Shown piece by piece: positions 8,747 to 19,522 of a stretch of 64,000 bases of DNA. The position numbers and the translations under genes are program-made. Source of the stretch: Negativicutes bacterium (lineage in GTDB: Bacteria; Bacillota; Negativicutes; Anaeromusales; Anaeromusaceae); contig SAAJ01000017.1 of assembly GCA_009929485.1 (NCBI GenBank), positions 1-64,000 on the forward strand, written 5' to 3'. A model generated the notes under the pieces. It saw only the letters and a list, made by a program, of their open reading frames with translations. It did not search any database and was not told where the DNA came from. How positions within the stretch are numbered: position 1 is the first letter of the stretch; each line of letters begins with the position of its first letter.

Positions 8747-9873
8747 CGTGCAGGCCTCCCGCCAAAGACATTCTTATCCCAAAGCTCACCTAAGGAATAT
8801 TCCTCCAGCCATTGAACGAGAGACTGCTCATCAAGACGACGAAACACGGATTGACCATTTTCGCGATCCACGACGATCACATCTTGAGGTTCCAGATAGT
8901 TCAGTAACGCAGCCGATTGGGTAGATACCAATAGCTGCGTTTTCTGCGACACACTTTGCAATAAGGACGCCAGCACGCCCAAGGCATAGGGATGAAGCCC
9001 TAATTCAGGTTCGTCCACAACAATTAGCTCAGGCAGCTGCGGCTGTAGTAACAAGGTAAGCAATGCTGCCATGCGTAACGTCCCATCGGACAATTGATGC
9101 GGTCCAAAGATAGTATCTTTGCCTGTGTCTCGTTCTTTCCAATTTAGAGTAATATACCTAGAATTAAGCCGTGACGGTTCCAAAACAAAATCGCCAAAGA
9201 AAGGAGCAACCTGCTGAAGCACCTGAATAATACGCCTGTAATGCTTAAGGTGCGTCTTCTTCATAGCATATAAGAACGCTGCTAAATTTCCGGCATCATC
9301 TCGCAGATATTGATTATCTTCAAGATAACCTTGCTTTTTTACCTTGGCTTCTGCCGAAGTATCATGAAAATGATATACTCGCCAAGATTCCAAGATAGCG
9401 TGTATAGGCGCTTTGGATTGTGGCAATTTATTATGCCCCCAATGTAGCACTTCCTCATAGGATAAAAGCTCCGATTCCTTATGCCCAGCATCTAATGAAA
9501 CTTTGTGTAGCTTTTCTCTATTGTTTAAATTCGTAAGACCGACAAGTTCTTCTGTAAAAATCAAAGTATCATTTACTGCTGCTGCCAACTGAAAATCATA
9601 AGAATGCAGGCCTGCAGCTGTTTTGAAAATCAACTCGGCTTTTATCCTTGGTGTCTCTTTCGAGCCATAATGCAGCAGCGAATCAGCACCGCCTTGAAGG
9701 CCAACATATCCTTGCAAATTGCCGCTCATCATATAATTGAGAAGACGAAAAAAGGAAATAAGGTTAGATTTTCCTGCACCATTGGCGCCAATCAAAACAT
9801 TAAGAGCTTTTAGCTCCAACTGCATTTCTTTGATAGATTTCAGACCTTCCAAGTGCAGCGACTGCAACATCAT
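8743..9873 (-). CDS. OLD/RecF-like AAA ATPase (AAA_21)
   Basis: A 376-aa ABC-type ATPase with Walker A GANGAGKS (29-36), the signature-like QLSDGTLRM, Walker B IVVDEPELGLHP (D287, E288) and a later VSTQSAALLN histidine-loop-like segment. This is the layout of OLD/RecF/AAA_21 proteins that sense DNA ends or phage products. Paired with DUF4276 it resembles stand-alone effector pairs in defence islands. It begins 2 nt after the methyltransferase stop, with GGGGTG as ribosome site, and is thus embedded in the DUF1156-DUF499 operon rather than merely nearby. Confidence 0.87.
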   Translation of the reverse strand: MMLQSLHLEGLKSIKEMQLELKALNVLIGANGAGKSNLISFFRLLNYMMSGNLQGYVGLQGGADSLLHYGSKETPRIKAELIFKTAAGLHSYDFQLAAAVNDTLIFTEELVGLTNLNNREKLHKVSLDAGHKESELLSYEEVLHWGHNKLPQSKAPIHAILESWRVYHFHDTSAEAKVKKQGYLEDNQYLRDDAGNLAAFLYAMKKTHLKHYRRIIQVLQQVAPFFGDFVLEPSRLNSRYITLNWKERDTGKDTIFGPHQLSDGTLRMAALLTLLLQPQLPELIVVDEPELGLHPYALGVLASLLQSVSQKTQLLVSTQSAALLNYLEPQDVIVVDRENGQSVFRRLDEQSLVQWLEEYSLGELWDKNVFGGRPAR

Positions 9874-9875
9874 GT

Positions 9876-12752
9876 TTATTCACCCCAATCCAAGGTAATC
9901 TGCTCGTCTTTCAATCCAGCCTGGGCTGCTGCGTTTTCGATGGCGCTCCAAGAAGTCATAAGCTCGTTGTATCCTCTGGCATCTTCGGCCCAGCCGCGGC
10001 GTTCGCATAATGGATAAAGGCGATAGGCTAAGGAACGGATGGTTTCACCTCGCTCCGGCATTTGCGCCAGCAGCGCACCGCAAGACTGCTCGCCGCCACT
10101 ATAAAGCGCGCGGATCAGCTGATGCAATGCCTCCCATACAGGCACGCGGTTGTCGGAGAGGGGAGACCAATCTGCCGGATATTCACTCCAGCGCAGCAAT
10201 CGGAAACGCCCGCCGCTGCTTTCGGCCACGCCGGCTTCAACCAGACCGCCAATACTCGTTCCCTTAGACTTAGAAAGCACTTCGGCTTCGCCGTAGGCAC
10301 CTTCACTCCAGCCGTACTGTTCAAACCAGCCCAAGCAGCACTGGGTATCCGCGTCGAAATCGTCTTCACTCAAGAAGCGGTTAATAAGTTTCAAAGCTGT
10401 TCCCACAGACATGGCGCTGCCATCGGCTTCTAATACGGCCTGATAGCGGCTGAAAATCCCCATGCCAGGACCGATCACAGCCTGAGAAAGATCCACCGGC
10501 GCGACCGCTCCTTCGCCGCCGGTCATTGCTTCTAAGGCTTCCGGCAACACCTGGTTGAGCTCCCGCAAAAATTCGCGCCGCGAAATACTGAGTGCGTCTT
10601 TTTCTCGCCGGCGACAAACAAGAACTATGCTGGAAGCTAGTGTATTGGAGCCGAAACTAATTGTTCGCCCTTCTCGCTCCGTACGCATAGGCCATGTGCC
10701 GGTAATAGCGAAGCCAGCATCCAGCACAGCTGCCAGGAACGTCTCCCAGCCGGTACTCGAAGTAGCGCCTTCTTTCGTTTCCGCCTGCTTGAAAGCGTAA
10801 TAAATAGTTACCGGAAAAGCCGGATGCGCTTGCGCTGCTAATTGCTTTAGGGCTTGAGTCATTCCCCCTAAAAAGAACGATTCCGCCGCGTCCTTGCCTC
10901 CGTGTCGGTAAGGAGTCGCTACCAGCTCCTCTGCCTTGGGCACGGCCATAGTGGCGTAGAGCCTAGGAAAAATGGGCTTAATACTTTTGCGCAGCCAGAC
11001 ATAAAAGAAGTCCGATAAATCTGCATAGCCAATATTATCATAGTACGGCGGATCGCTAGATACTACTTTATTATCGCTGATAACCTGTGTTTGAGCATCT
11101 TGCTGACATGCATGTCCGATTCCTGTTGGGAAAAGAGAAATTGCTTTTTCTACCCAAGATAGTGCGCTATATAAATTACCTGCTGAGCCCGAAAATGGAT
11201 TTGCTTCCGCGAAATCCCAAACCATGGGTAATGCTTGACGCGCAAATGTATTTCGCAAAGTGTCACGTTGTGCCGTCCAACTTGTCAAAGCAGAATGAGA
11301 GTCACTCATCTTATCAACAACAAAGGCCAAATACACTCCTATTGCCTGGGCGTAAGCCGTTGCACCGCAGCCGCCGTCGTCAAGTCCCATGTCATCGTCC
11401 CCCCAGCCTGCAGCCAACGCATCGCGCCGCACTAGTTCTATCGCTTCCGGCACTAAGTCGGCAAAAGTGGATAAGGCTGTCAGTTGGCGGGAGGTGAAGA
11501 GCTCTGAAAAGCGAGTCATACCATATTCCACAACATTTGTCCGACCCGGCCAATGAGAAATTGCCACATCACTTATATCAATATTAGAAATTTCATGTGC
11601 AATATGCGATTGAATTTTCAATGGGTCTAAATAGACACGCCCCTTACTTCCTTCTGCAACAATTGCCATTAATCGTACTCCAAAATGTCCTGCCTTTGCT
11701 TGTGCACGTAAATATTTAAAATCAATAGCCGTTTCAGACAATAAGCAAACAGCTCCTTTTCGGCAAACGGTTCCGTTCTTAGCTGCTGCCGGGAAAGCTC
11801 CTGTGCGCACGACAAAACGATAACGGTCGTTTTCTACAATTGGCTCTACCCAGGCTTCTTTACCAGCTTTGCTGGAAAGGACAAAAGAGGAAACCAAAGG
11901 CACATCTACATGAGAAAAAGCTGGATTGGGGCTTTTGACGGTCCGCGCCCACAGCCAGGCAATCACCGTCAGTTTTTGGCCAACTAGCTCCTGCAAGTCT
12001 GGCCTTTCCAGTGCCATTTCCGCTGCGATTTCCACCTGCGGATACAGGTGGCCGATACGTTTTTGGGCTTCTTCGCGCATCCAAGCGCCATAACGGCGCA
12101 CGTCTTCCGCCAGGCCCTTGGCACCTGGCCAAGGGTTGCTATTACCTAGGGGGATCGCATCGCCATCAGGATTGTCCTGCGACCCAACTGGCCCACGGCC
12201 AGCAAACTTAGGCGGTATTTCAATCATCGCCTTGTTAATGGTCACTGCTACCGGATTGAGATCTGAGGCCCATGCCTCTAAGCCCAAACGCTGGGCTTCT
12301 AACGGTATAGCGCCGCCGCCGGCAAAAGGATCATGGAAGGCAGGCAGTTTGTCGGGGTTAAACAGTTCCGCTGCTTGGGGATGTTTCTTATTGAGTTCGC
12401 AGGTTTCCTGCCATGATTTTCTGACTTCCGCGCGGGCTTCCGCTAGAACCTCTTCGTTATTCGTGTTTTCCCATAGCACTAGTCTTTCAATAATGCCGAA
12501 GAGGCGTTTTCGTTCTAAAGCGGCAGCTTCCTTGTTCACGCCGCGCTGCAAATTCCGTTCATAGCCCGGATCATTAACCATTTGAGCAAAAAGCACTGCT
12601 CTAGCTGCCGCCAAAGGACGCCTAGCCCACCAGAGATGCAGCGTCGAAGGATGGCCGTGCCGAATGGATTTTTCCCTTGCTGATGCTGCGTTAATGGCAT
12701 CTAAGGGCAGTGCCGTCTCAATGAGCTTCTTCGGTATTTTTACGTCATTCAC
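9876..12752 (-). CDS. DUF1156 DNA methyltransferase
   Basis: A 958-aa amino-methyltransferase (adenine-N6 or cytosine-N4 type). It starts with the DUF1156 block [19 protein letters not shown] (31-49). The cofactor motif DPFAGGG is at 141-147 with DLNPVAV at 164-170, and the catalytic DPPY lies near residue 566. It is much larger than a simple methylase because of long inserts between motifs. The expected role is marking self DNA. It starts 6 nt after the helicase stop. No zinc-ribbon cysteines are obvious to me, although the orthologous group is often described as having one. Confidence 0.88.
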   Translation of the reverse strand: MNDVKIPKKLIETALPLDAINAASAREKSIRHGHPSTLHLWWARRPLAAARAVLFAQMVNDPGYERNLQRGVNKEAAALERKRLFGIIERLVLWENTNNEEVLAEARAEVRKSWQETCELNKKHPQAAELFNPDKLPAFHDPFAGGGAIPLEAQRLGLEAWASDLNPVAVTINKAMIEIPPKFAGRGPVGSQDNPDGDAIPLGNSNPWPGAKGLAEDVRRYGAWMREEAQKRIGHLYPQVEIAAEMALERPDLQELVGQKLTVIAWLWARTVKSPNPAFSHVDVPLVSSFVLSSKAGKEAWVEPIVENDRYRFVVRTGAFPAAAKNGTVCRKGAVCLLSETAIDFKYLRAQAKAGHFGVRLMAIVAEGSKGRVYLDPLKIQSHIAHEISNIDISDVAISHWPGRTNVVEYGMTRFSELFTSRQLTALSTFADLVPEAIELVRRDALAAGWGDDDMGLDDGGCGATAYAQAIGVYLAFVVDKMSDSHSALTSWTAQRDTLRNTFARQALPMVWDFAEANPFSGSAGNLYSALSWVEKAISLFPTGIGHACQQDAQTQVISDNKVVSSDPPYYDNIGYADLSDFFYVWLRKSIKPIFPRLYATMAVPKAEELVATPYRHGGKDAAESFFLGGMTQALKQLAAQAHPAFPVTIYYAFKQAETKEGATSSTGWETFLAAVLDAGFAITGTWPMRTEREGRTISFGSNTLASSIVLVCRRREKDALSISRREFLRELNQVLPEALEAMTGGEGAVAPVDLSQAVIGPGMGIFSRYQAVLEADGSAMSVGTALKLINRFLSEDDFDADTQCCLGWFEQYGWSEGAYGEAEVLSKSKGTSIGGLVEAGVAESSGGRFRLLRWSEYPADWSPLSDNRVPVWEALHQLIRALYSGGEQSCGALLAQMPERGETIRSLAYRLYPLCERRGWAEDARGYNELMTSWSAIENAAAQAGLKDEQITLDWGE

Positions 12753-12758
12753 TACTTG

Positions 12759-15700
12759 CTAACTCCTTTCGGCCCGGGACAGTAGCTGCGCCAGGTCGAG
12801 ATTCTTGCTGGTTTCCGCCCAATCCGGCTCTTGCGTAAAGGGGCGGCGGATATAGTAGGGGCCGTCAGTGGTCTCGCCATCGACAAGAACGACAGCCAAT
12901 ATAAATTTGTCTTCCTGATTGAGGGCGCAGAGAATTTCATTGCGCGTTACCGTGACAGTTGTAGCGTCTTTTACACGCCCCTTGACTTCAATATGGCGCA
13001 CAGCCGGCCAAACGCCGTCGACTTGCTGCGGCTGGCTGGTAATGTCCCAGCCGCACTTAATGGCGGACACGTCTTTTACCTGACAGCCTTGCGCTTTTTC
13101 TGCGCGAAAGACCGCTTCCATAGCCAGCCTTTCCACACGCTGCCGAGCTACAGCATCGGCGCAGACCCCCTGCTGTCCGCGGAAGCGAGTCAACAGACCA
13201 GCCGGCACTATCAGCATGCCGCCTGCCACAAAAGGTGTGGCCGACACTACCTGTTTCTGTCCTTCCAGCTCGGCCACGCGACTATTAAGGCGCGCCTGGA
13301 GTTCCTCCATCTGCCGCCGAGCGTTTTCATAGTTTACCCGGGGCTGCTTGCCGGCAGCTGCGTCTTCTTTGAGCTTAAGAGCTCGGTCTTCCCAATAGCG
13401 GATTTCTTTGGTCAAGCGTTCATAAACAGCATGCAGCGTCTTTTCGACTTTTTCCAAACAGCGGCTGCGCACTTCTTCGTAATGCGCCGGAGCCAAGTGT
13501 TCCGCTGCATAAGCCAGCGCCTGCTGCTCAAGATCCCCTGTCAGCCAGCTTTGCGAGAGAACCCCTTGGGCTGCTGCTTCCTCTTCGGGAGCCAGAGGCT
13601 CCAGATCCAGGTGAGGCGCCCAGCCTGCCTGCGCTGCCTCGCCGTCACGATTGAGACTGACAAACTGTAGCCGCCGGGAAAGGACTCTTCCTTCTGCGCC
13701 GCCTTCCTTGACGCTGTGATCCAATAAAAATACTACCCTTGGCGTTTCCGAGGTGTCAGTGGGATCGACCAAAATACTGCCTGCTTTTAAAACGCCGCGC
13801 AATTCTTCCAGCACCATGTCTGTCAGCGCCTGCAGCAGCGGATGAGCCGGGTGGAGAAGCTCTGCCCGAGGAGAACCGGCTTTAGCACCGTAGATGTGCT
13901 GCTTTTCAAAACACACCCGCGCATAACGACGCCCGACAGGCTCTTTATAACGGCGGTCTCTGCCTGCCAATTGGCGGTCTCGTTCGCGAATTGACGCAGG
14001 CACATGCGTGATTTCCCAGCGTCCCGGCTCGCGTCCGCGCAAGACACCGCCAAAACGGGCGAAGGCTTGCGTGAAAAAGGCGCGTACAAAGAAAGGCTGA
14101 AGTTTGCGAGCTTCTGCGGCTTCCATCTCTTCTTTCACCGCGAAAAGTCGTTTTTCGTCAAAGACTTCTTCGCAAAGGGCGTTACGCCGCAAAATATCTT
14201 CTAAATGCGCCGTATCCATAGCCTGATCCACCTTGCGTAAAAGAGCTTCCCGCCGTTCCGGCTGCTCGCCAAACCGAATGGCCTCCATCAAAAGGTCTTT
14301 AAGACTGACGTCGTCAAACACATCACCCAAGATATCAAAGACCCTGCCGCCCAAGGCTTTGCGTTCAGTTTCCAGCTTTTCCAAAAGCCGTTGAAACACA
14401 TCGCCTTCCCGTGTTTCCGCTGCGACCATATTCCATAAATGACAAACTTCCCGCTGGCCGATGCGGTGAATACGCCCGAAGCGCTGCTCTAAACGATTGG
14501 GATTCCAAGGCAAATCATAGTTCACCATGAGATTGGCGTTTTGCAGGTTCACCCCTTCGCCGGCAGCATCGGTAGCCAAAAGAATTCGCACCACCGGGTC
14601 GTTGCGAAAGAGCTCCTGCACTCGCCGCCGCTCATCGCGGTGCATGCCGCCATGAATCAAGGCTACAGCTTCCGGCACGCCTAAAAGGCCGCGAATCTTA
14701 TCCGCCAGGTAATGAAGGGTATCTTTATGCTCGGTAAAGATAATCAGCTTGCGCTGGCGTCCATCGGCGTCATGCATATCCGGGTTGGTTTGGAGAACCG
14801 AAGAAAGTTCCTCCCATTTGCGGTCTTGATTGCTGTGAACCACCAGACGGGCATCTTCCTCCAATTGCTGCAGAACCAAAATCTCCGCTTCCAGTTCCGC
14901 AATGGTTTGCGCCGCAGTGGCCTGATCGACTAGTTCTTCTTCCAGGGCTTCGTATTCTTCGCTGGGAAGGTCTTCGTCAGCATCCCATAGGTCGCGAGCC
15001 TGCAACGGCTGATGTACAGCAGCCAATTGCTCGCCGCGCTGGCGCAGCTTTTCTTCTTCCACACGGCGGGCTAAACGCTGATGGCGTCGGCGCAGCGACT
15101 GATAAATCGCCTCAGGGCTGGAAGCCAACCGTCTCTGTAACGCCGTCAAAGCAAAACCGACCGTACCTTTGCGGCCGCCGTTCAGGCGATCCGCTTTATT
15201 CATTTCTTCTCGTACATAGGCAGTTACTGCTTCATATAGCGCCGCTTCACGGTCTGACAAACGGTAATTGACTGTGTAGGCCCGACGTTCCGGAAACAAC
15301 GGCGTACCGTCGAAACGTACTAAATCCTCTTTCACCATCCGCCGCATCAGATCATTTACTTCTACTTTATGTACGCCGTCACGGAACTTGCCGTAAAAGC
15401 GGTCTGCATCCAATAAGGAAAGAAAGAGCTGAAAGTCTTCCTCTTTGCCGTTGTGCGGCGTAGCGGTCATCAAAAGTAAATGCCGCGTTCGGCTGCCAAG
15501 GAGCTTACCCAATTTAAAACGTTTGGTTTCCCGTACTTCAAAGCCGCTGTAGGTAGCAGAAAGCTTGTGCGCTTCATCTACTACCACCAGATCCCAGTGG
15601 CACTTCGCTAAACAGGCTTGGAGGTCCTCGTTTCTAGCCAGTTGATCTATGCGCGCAATCAGCAGTTCCTGTTCCTCAAACGGATTGCCGCTGCGGCATT

Positions 15701-16262
15701 GTTCCGCCATCTCGCGGGAGAACAGCGAAAAGGAGAGACCAAATTTCTCATGCAGTTCGTCTTGCCATTGCTCCACGAGACTGCCTGGAGATACAATCAG
15801 CACCCGCCTGGCATCTGCCCGCAATATGAGCTCACGGATAAAAAGACCGGCCATAATGGTTTTCCCTGCACCAGGGTCGTCTGCCAAAACAAAACGCAGA
15901 GGCTGCCTGGGCAGCATGGCTTCATAAACGGCCGTCAGTTGGTGCGGGAGTGGCTCCACATTGGAAGTATGTACCGCCATCATAGGGTCAAAAAGATAGG
16001 CCCAGTGAATGCGCACCGCCTCGGTCACTAGCTTGAAATCTTCTCCTGGCGCGTCAAATGCCCAGGGCCTTCCTGCTACCGCTGGAGCCAAAGAGCTCTC
16101 GTCGCCTCTGAATAGCAGCCTCTCGCCGAACTTGCCGTCACTTTTCTTATAGTACACCGTCAATGCCTCTGTGCCAGCAGCTTCCACTGCGATAATGCGC
16201 ACAACTTGTCCAGGCTCAATGCCGGTAACAACCGCATCTTTTTGCAACTCTTCCAGCTTCAT
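12759..16262 (-). CDS. SNF2-family helicase with C-terminal DUF3883
   Basis: A 1167-aa superfamily-2 translocase. Motif I is DDPGAGKT (128-135), motif II is DEAH (229-232), motif III is TATPHNG, and the second RecA lobe carries [13 protein letters not shown] and [14 protein letters not shown] with a [11 protein letters not shown] motif VI. The last 130 residues (WDI..., RHIEVKGR, then [13 protein letters not shown]) form a DUF3883 domain, which resembles a nuclease fold. It is the first gene of the operon, with AGAGGAGG before ATG 16262. The DUF1156, DUF499 and SNF2 combination marks a defence system related to DISARM and type 3 BREX. Confidence 0.9.
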   Translation of the reverse strand: MKLEELQKDAVVTGIEPGQVVRIIAVEAAGTEALTVYYKKSDGKFGERLLFRGDESSLAPAVAGRPWAFDAPGEDFKLVTEAVRIHWAYLFDPMMAVHTSNVEPLPHQLTAVYEAMLPRQPLRFVLADDPGAGKTIMAGLFIRELILRADARRVLIVSPGSLVEQWQDELHEKFGLSFSLFSREMAEQCRSGNPFEEQELLIARIDQLARNEDLQACLAKCHWDLVVVDEAHKLSATYSGFEVRETKRFKLGKLLGSRTRHLLLMTATPHNGKEEDFQLFLSLLDADRFYGKFRDGVHKVEVNDLMRRMVKEDLVRFDGTPLFPERRAYTVNYRLSDREAALYEAVTAYVREEMNKADRLNGGRKGTVGFALTALQRRLASSPEAIYQSLRRRHQRLARRVEEEKLRQRGEQLAAVHQPLQARDLWDADEDLPSEEYEALEEELVDQATAAQTIAELEAEILVLQQLEEDARLVVHSNQDRKWEELSSVLQTNPDMHDADGRQRKLIIFTEHKDTLHYLADKIRGLLGVPEAVALIHGGMHRDERRRVQELFRNDPVVRILLATDAAGEGVNLQNANLMVNYDLPWNPNRLEQRFGRIHRIGQREVCHLWNMVAAETREGDVFQRLLEKLETERKALGGRVFDILGDVFDDVSLKDLLMEAIRFGEQPERREALLRKVDQAMDTAHLEDILRRNALCEEVFDEKRLFAVKEEMEAAEARKLQPFFVRAFFTQAFARFGGVLRGREPGRWEITHVPASIRERDRQLAGRDRRYKEPVGRRYARVCFEKQHIYGAKAGSPRAELLHPAHPLLQALTDMVLEELRGVLKAGSILVDPTDTSETPRVVFLLDHSVKEGGAEGRVLSRRLQFVSLNRDGEAAQAGWAPHLDLEPLAPEEEAAAQGVLSQSWLTGDLEQQALAYAAEHLAPAHYEEVRSRCLEKVEKTLHAVYERLTKEIRYWEDRALKLKEDAAAGKQPRVNYENARRQMEELQARLNSRVAELEGQKQVVSATPFVAGGMLIVPAGLLTRFRGQQGVCADAVARQRVERLAMEAVFRAEKAQGCQVKDVSAIKCGWDITSQPQQVDGVWPAVRHIEVKGRVKDATTVTVTRNEILCALNQEDKFILAVVLVDGETTDGPYYIRRPFTQEPDWAETSKNLDLAQLLSRAERS

Positions 16263-16801
16263 GGATCAGCCTCCTCTGGATTCCATCAAGGTTCCTTGCG
16301 CTAATTTATGCTAACTTTTTAACTTCGCTTTTTGTTCGTTAATTCCTGTAAATGCCTAGAAAAATTCTTGTAAATCAAGGTGTTGGGCGCTTGGTTTTAT
16401 TATCCTTTTCTTCGATGCTGCAGATGCTGGATGATTTTTCCATCCAGCTAACACTGCCACGTTGCGACCAAAGCTGCTTAAAAATAATATCTTCTCCGGC
16501 TCTACCTAGTGCTTTTGTGCCGTTTTAGCGAAACGCACCCTTTCCTCTTCCCCTGGCCCCCTTTACTAGGCACAAACCCGCATGATTACTGCATTCTTTC
16601 TTTTCTTTCCTTTGTCGGCATTACATTCGATTCTGAAGAGGTACGTAATAGGTTACCTGCGTTTTTTCTGTACTATACATGCACTTTCGAAGAAAGGTAA
16701 AAATAACTTACTCGGAACTACTTAGTTGACGGTGAATTCTTCGCGTATTCTCCAGATAAGCCATCTGTATTTGCAGCTTGAACTTGCCTTCCAATTGCTA
16801 T
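16263..16801. other. intergenic region upstream of the defence operon
   Basis: About 540 bp without a convincing gene. It must hold the operon promoter on the minus strand. A short palindrome CAAGGTTCCTTG lies at 16288-16299, about 26 bp before the helicase start. I see no clear -35/-10 pair and no HTH regulator gene here. Confidence 0.4.
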
Positions 16802-16828
16802 AAAAAAACAGCCGCAAAGAGCGGCTGT
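16802..16828 (-). terminator. terminator of the Rep-like gene
   Basis: ACAGCCGC/GCGGCTGT with a 5-nt loop, followed on the minus strand by seven Ts, 20 bp after the Rep-like stop. Confidence 0.85.
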
Positions 16829-16847
16829 GCATGGAGCGGTTCGCATT

Positions 16848-17990
16848 TTAGCGTTCAAGACGCAGATGCCGAGGCATTGGATTTGGCAGGGTGTTAGCAG
16901 GATAATCAGGTGGCAGACATACCGGATTTAGGCCATAGCGGGGCAAATAGCCATTTAGCAGGTTTTGCAGCGAGCTCGTCGGGCCCCAGACAAAAGCGCT
17001 GCTTCCATCAGCAAATACACCTTGGCGGAATGCCTCAATGCCAGCATCAACGGAGCCAGCATGTGCAACTTGTCGCAAGAAAGCCAGTGAGCGGTCTTTG
17101 CTTTCAGAGCGTCCTTGTTGTATTCGCAGAGATTGCTCAGCGAAAGAACGAGTATAGTAATCCCCATATCCAATGGAGCGTCTAAAATAGTCCTGGACAA
17201 TTTGGTTGGCAATGCTTTCATTAAGAAAAGTTCTCAACTCCATGCCGTGGTAAGGCAGCCCTTGATCCCGAACCAAGCTATGGATATGCAGCAGTTTGTG
17301 TCCTTGGCATTGGACTTCAAAGCGCAGAAGGTCTTGAGCTTCCCTGAGCAAGCGGTCATTGCGGCACAAATCCTTGTCGTTTAGCAGCTGGGCCTTCTTG
17401 TCGTAGAAGTTCAGCCGGACGTCGCCTCCTTTGGAACGCAAATAGAAACTGTCGTCATACACTTCGTGCTGCATAAGTCCGCGTGGAATGCTGGCGTGCT
17501 GCATGAGTGAAACATAGGCAGGGGCTAAGCCGGGCAATCGGACATCCACTGCATAATCCACCCGGCGTGTAGACCATTCTAAGAGTGATTTGGATGGCAA
17601 ATCGGAAAAAGATGCCATCACCCGGTCAAATGCGCAACAGCAGCGTTCTAGACGTTCCTGCGTAAAGGAGCCAAAGGATTCTACTGTCATGTCTTGACGG
17701 AATAAAGACTCCAGATTTACAACTACTACCAAGTAAAAAGATCCAGGCAGGCTAGGATTGTGCAGCAGCGTGACTTTCTGAATCCCTGGCGCCGGATACA
17801 TAGGGCTGGAAAGCACAGCGTGAGCTCCTGCGCGCGCGGAGGCAGGCGCATACATATAATCGCTGAGACTCTTCCAAGCGTAGTTGTGCTGCTCGCTTGG
17901 TGAGAACTGAAACAGCCGCTGTGTGCGGCAGAAGATGCGCATTAGGCGTGGACCTAACGGCCGGCTGATTTCGACGGTATGGATGTTCAT
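16848..17990 (-). CDS. phage/plasmid replication-initiator-like protein (gene II/X type)
   Basis: A 380-aa protein. The central blocks STRRVDYAVDV, VRLNFYDKKAQL and LLRFEVQCQG resemble the conserved segments of filamentous-phage gene II/X and related rolling-circle initiators (R.D....D, ..YDK, LR.E). It has GGAGGGTTTAAACC before ATG 17990 and its own terminator. It suggests that element B replicates or is excised as a circle. I cannot confirm a catalytic tyrosine; several are present (for example YYTRS). It could instead be a distant Rep_trans relative. Confidence 0.5.
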   Translation of the reverse strand: MNIHTVEISRPLGPRLMRIFCRTQRLFQFSPSEQHNYAWKSLSDYMYAPASARAGAHAVLSSPMYPAPGIQKVTLLHNPSLPGSFYLVVVVNLESLFRQDMTVESFGSFTQERLERCCCAFDRVMASFSDLPSKSLLEWSTRRVDYAVDVRLPGLAPAYVSLMQHASIPRGLMQHEVYDDSFYLRSKGGDVRLNFYDKKAQLLNDKDLCRNDRLLREAQDLLRFEVQCQGHKLLHIHSLVRDQGLPYHGMELRTFLNESIANQIVQDYFRRSIGYGDYYTRSFAEQSLRIQQGRSESKDRSLAFLRQVAHAGSVDAGIEAFRQGVFADGSSAFVWGPTSSLQNLLNGYLPRYGLNPVCLPPDYPANTLPNPMPRHLRLER

Positions 17991-18653
17991 GGTTTAAACC
18001 CTCCTTTAAGAAATGCGAGTAAAATGGATAACTTGTAATTGGTGGAGTGGTCTTTTAACTATTATGTGCGCCACAGTTTTATACACAAGATGCCTTTAAA
18101 TTTTTAAGGAATGCCCTATAGGGAAGTGGAAAATTCAAAAATTTTCCGGGGGTACTAGGCCGTCATGGTGTTTTTCCAGGCTGTTTTTCCGAGGCCCCAC
18201 CTACTGAGTTTGCGCCTTGATACAAGGACAAGCAAAAAGACGCCCACCAACGTTAAGTAAGCAGGACAAGATGAAATTCTTGCCTGCGAAGTTACTTAAA
18301 CGCCAGGGGCGCCTTTATCTTTTCTATGAGCTCCCGTCGCTTGCTGGGCGGCAGAGCCAAGATTCTATGTGTTTGAATTTCAGTATAGCATATGTCAGGT
18401 TGTCTTTGTCAAGCAGCCCTACGGGCTGACGCGCTAGCTAGCCTACGGAACAGAGGGATACCGGAAGCTACAGGGAAAACGCATCGCAAATGACGGGGTC
18501 GGGGACTTCCCCCCTCGCACCTTTTCTTGCTTCCATGCCAATCAAGCCATCCTTTCCTTCTTCCTTTCCCCCAAGCCACTGGCTCATCCCAGATTCATTT
18601 GCTTCTACCATTTCTAATCCAGTAAAAGATTAAATTTAAAAGGAGTTTTTTCT
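17991..18653. other. gene-free region with palindromes, possible replication origin
   Basis: About 660 bp upstream of the Rep-like gene with no convincing gene. It holds a palindrome CCCTATAGGG (18114-18123), a hairpin GGAAAATT-CAAA-AATTTTCC (18128-18147), then a GGGGGTACTAGG stretch, and the large stem-loop listed separately. In rolling-circle replicons the nick site and single-strand origin are often placed like this relative to rep. Confidence 0.4.
18234..18324 (+). ncRNA. large imperfect stem-loop (structured RNA, terminator or single-strand origin)
   Basis: Nested arms: AAAAAGACGCCC pairs with GGGCGCCTTT, GTTAAGTAA with TTACTTAAAC, and GCAGG-A-CAAG with CTTGCCTGC around an 8-nt loop. 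The 3' side runs into TTTATCTTTT, so it could terminate plus-strand transcription. Its size and imperfect pairing also suit a single-strand origin. Confidence 0.45.
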
Positions 18654-18992
18654 ATGACCATTCTTCTCACGACCGCAAACAACCAATGCCCAAACTGCTC
18701 AGCGCCTGTTCAAAGGCACGTTATCAACGAATCCTGTATTCTGGCCCCTTCCGACGTCCCCGCTTCACCTGCCGCCATTCTCAGTGTCTGCATCTGTCCT
18801 ACCGAACTTCAATCCTTTTTACAAGGTAACTCTGACACAGACCCTTGCCAGCAGTGCTTACACAACCAAGTCATCGAAGACCCTGGCACTTTTATTGCGA
18901 TGAAACAGCTCGGAGAGCGCTCCTGGGTAGAACTCCACAAATGCCCGAATTGCAATACCAGCTTTGCTCTTACAGACAGCAATTCAAACTAA
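18654..18992 (+). CDS. small zinc-ribbon protein, hypothetical
   Basis: A 112-aa protein with three CxxC pairs (CPNC near residue 12, CQQC near 65, CPNC near 99), enough for one or two zinc ribbons, and a C-terminal KCPNCNTSFALTDS. The function is not recognised. AAAAGGAG precedes ATG 18654. It sits between the possible origin and the recombinase module of element B. Nucleic-acid binding or a structural zinc role is possible but not shown. Confidence 0.6.
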   Translation: MTILLTTANNQCPNCSAPVQRHVINESCILAPSDVPASPAAILSVCICPTELQSFLQGNSDTDPCQQCLHNQVIEDPGTFIAMKQLGERSWVELHKCPNCNTSFALTDSNSN

Positions 18993-19168
18993 CTTCATCT
19001 TGCGCCGCCAAAATTCTCATGATATACTTTAAAAGCTCTTTTAATCAAGAGCAGGTACTTGCCGCTGGCCTAGCCTGCGGCGATGATGCCCAGGCATCAT
19101 ACTGATAAGAAAATGCGCCCCGACAATTCCATATCATCACGCATTTGTACGACACTAACGATAAAACG

Positions 19169-19241
19169 GCGCGACACGCGCAGTAAAGAGTTGGCTATCC
19201 TTCATAGATAGTCTATTCCTGCTGTGCCTGTCGCGCTTTTT
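19169..19241 (+). terminator. long hairpin with T-tract upstream of recombinase 2
   Basis: GCGCGACACGCGCAG pairs with CTGTGCCTGTCGCGC (two mismatches) and is followed by TTTTTGCGTTTT. The 38-nt loop can form an inner CTATC/GATAG stem. It resembles a terminator but is large enough to be a small structured RNA ending the transcript before the 61-aa gene. Confidence 0.6.
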
Positions 19242-19288
19242 GCGTTTTAAAATCACGCGAGCTCTTCGCGTATACGGGAGGTGAATTC

Positions 19289-19474
19289 GTGAAAGCAGTC
19301 AGGTTTGTAACAACCTACTGCAGAGAAAGCGGCAAAGGCTCTCTTGGCCAGCCGATAAGAGAAGAAAGAATCGATACCGAGCCTTTCGAAGCTACCCAAG
19401 AAATCCAGGTTACAGAAATGTGGCTCCAAGGATTTCTAGGAAGCAACAAGCCAGAAATGGCGGAAGCAGTCTAG
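19289..19474 (+). CDS. 61-aa protein preceding recombinase 2
   Basis: Not recognised. It has a clear GGGAGGTG ribosome site before GTG 19289 and lies 48 bp before recombinase 2 on the same strand. It is acidic at the centre (EERIDTEPFEATQEIQV) with no cysteine pair or HTH. Recombinase 3 also has a short gene (77 aa) just upstream, so these may be small partners such as directionality factors. There is no sequence evidence beyond position. Confidence 0.5.
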   Translation: MKAVRFVTTYCRESGKGSLGQPIREERIDTEPFEATQEIQVTEMWLQGFLGSNKPEMAEAV

Positions 19475-19522
19475 GCGAGCTCATTGTATTAAAAGCAAAG
19501 AATATGAAAGCGGGGATATGAA

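Noticed and set aside
10000-16262. Long plus-strand frames antisense to the methylase and helicase genes
   Set aside because: They are shadows of GC-rich coding DNA, lack ribosome sites, and the minus-strand products are clear family members.
5128-16262. Annotation of the defence operon as BREX or DISARM proper
   Set aside because: PglZ, BrxA/B/F, DrmA, DrmB and DrmC are all missing; only the methylase and helicase types are shared.
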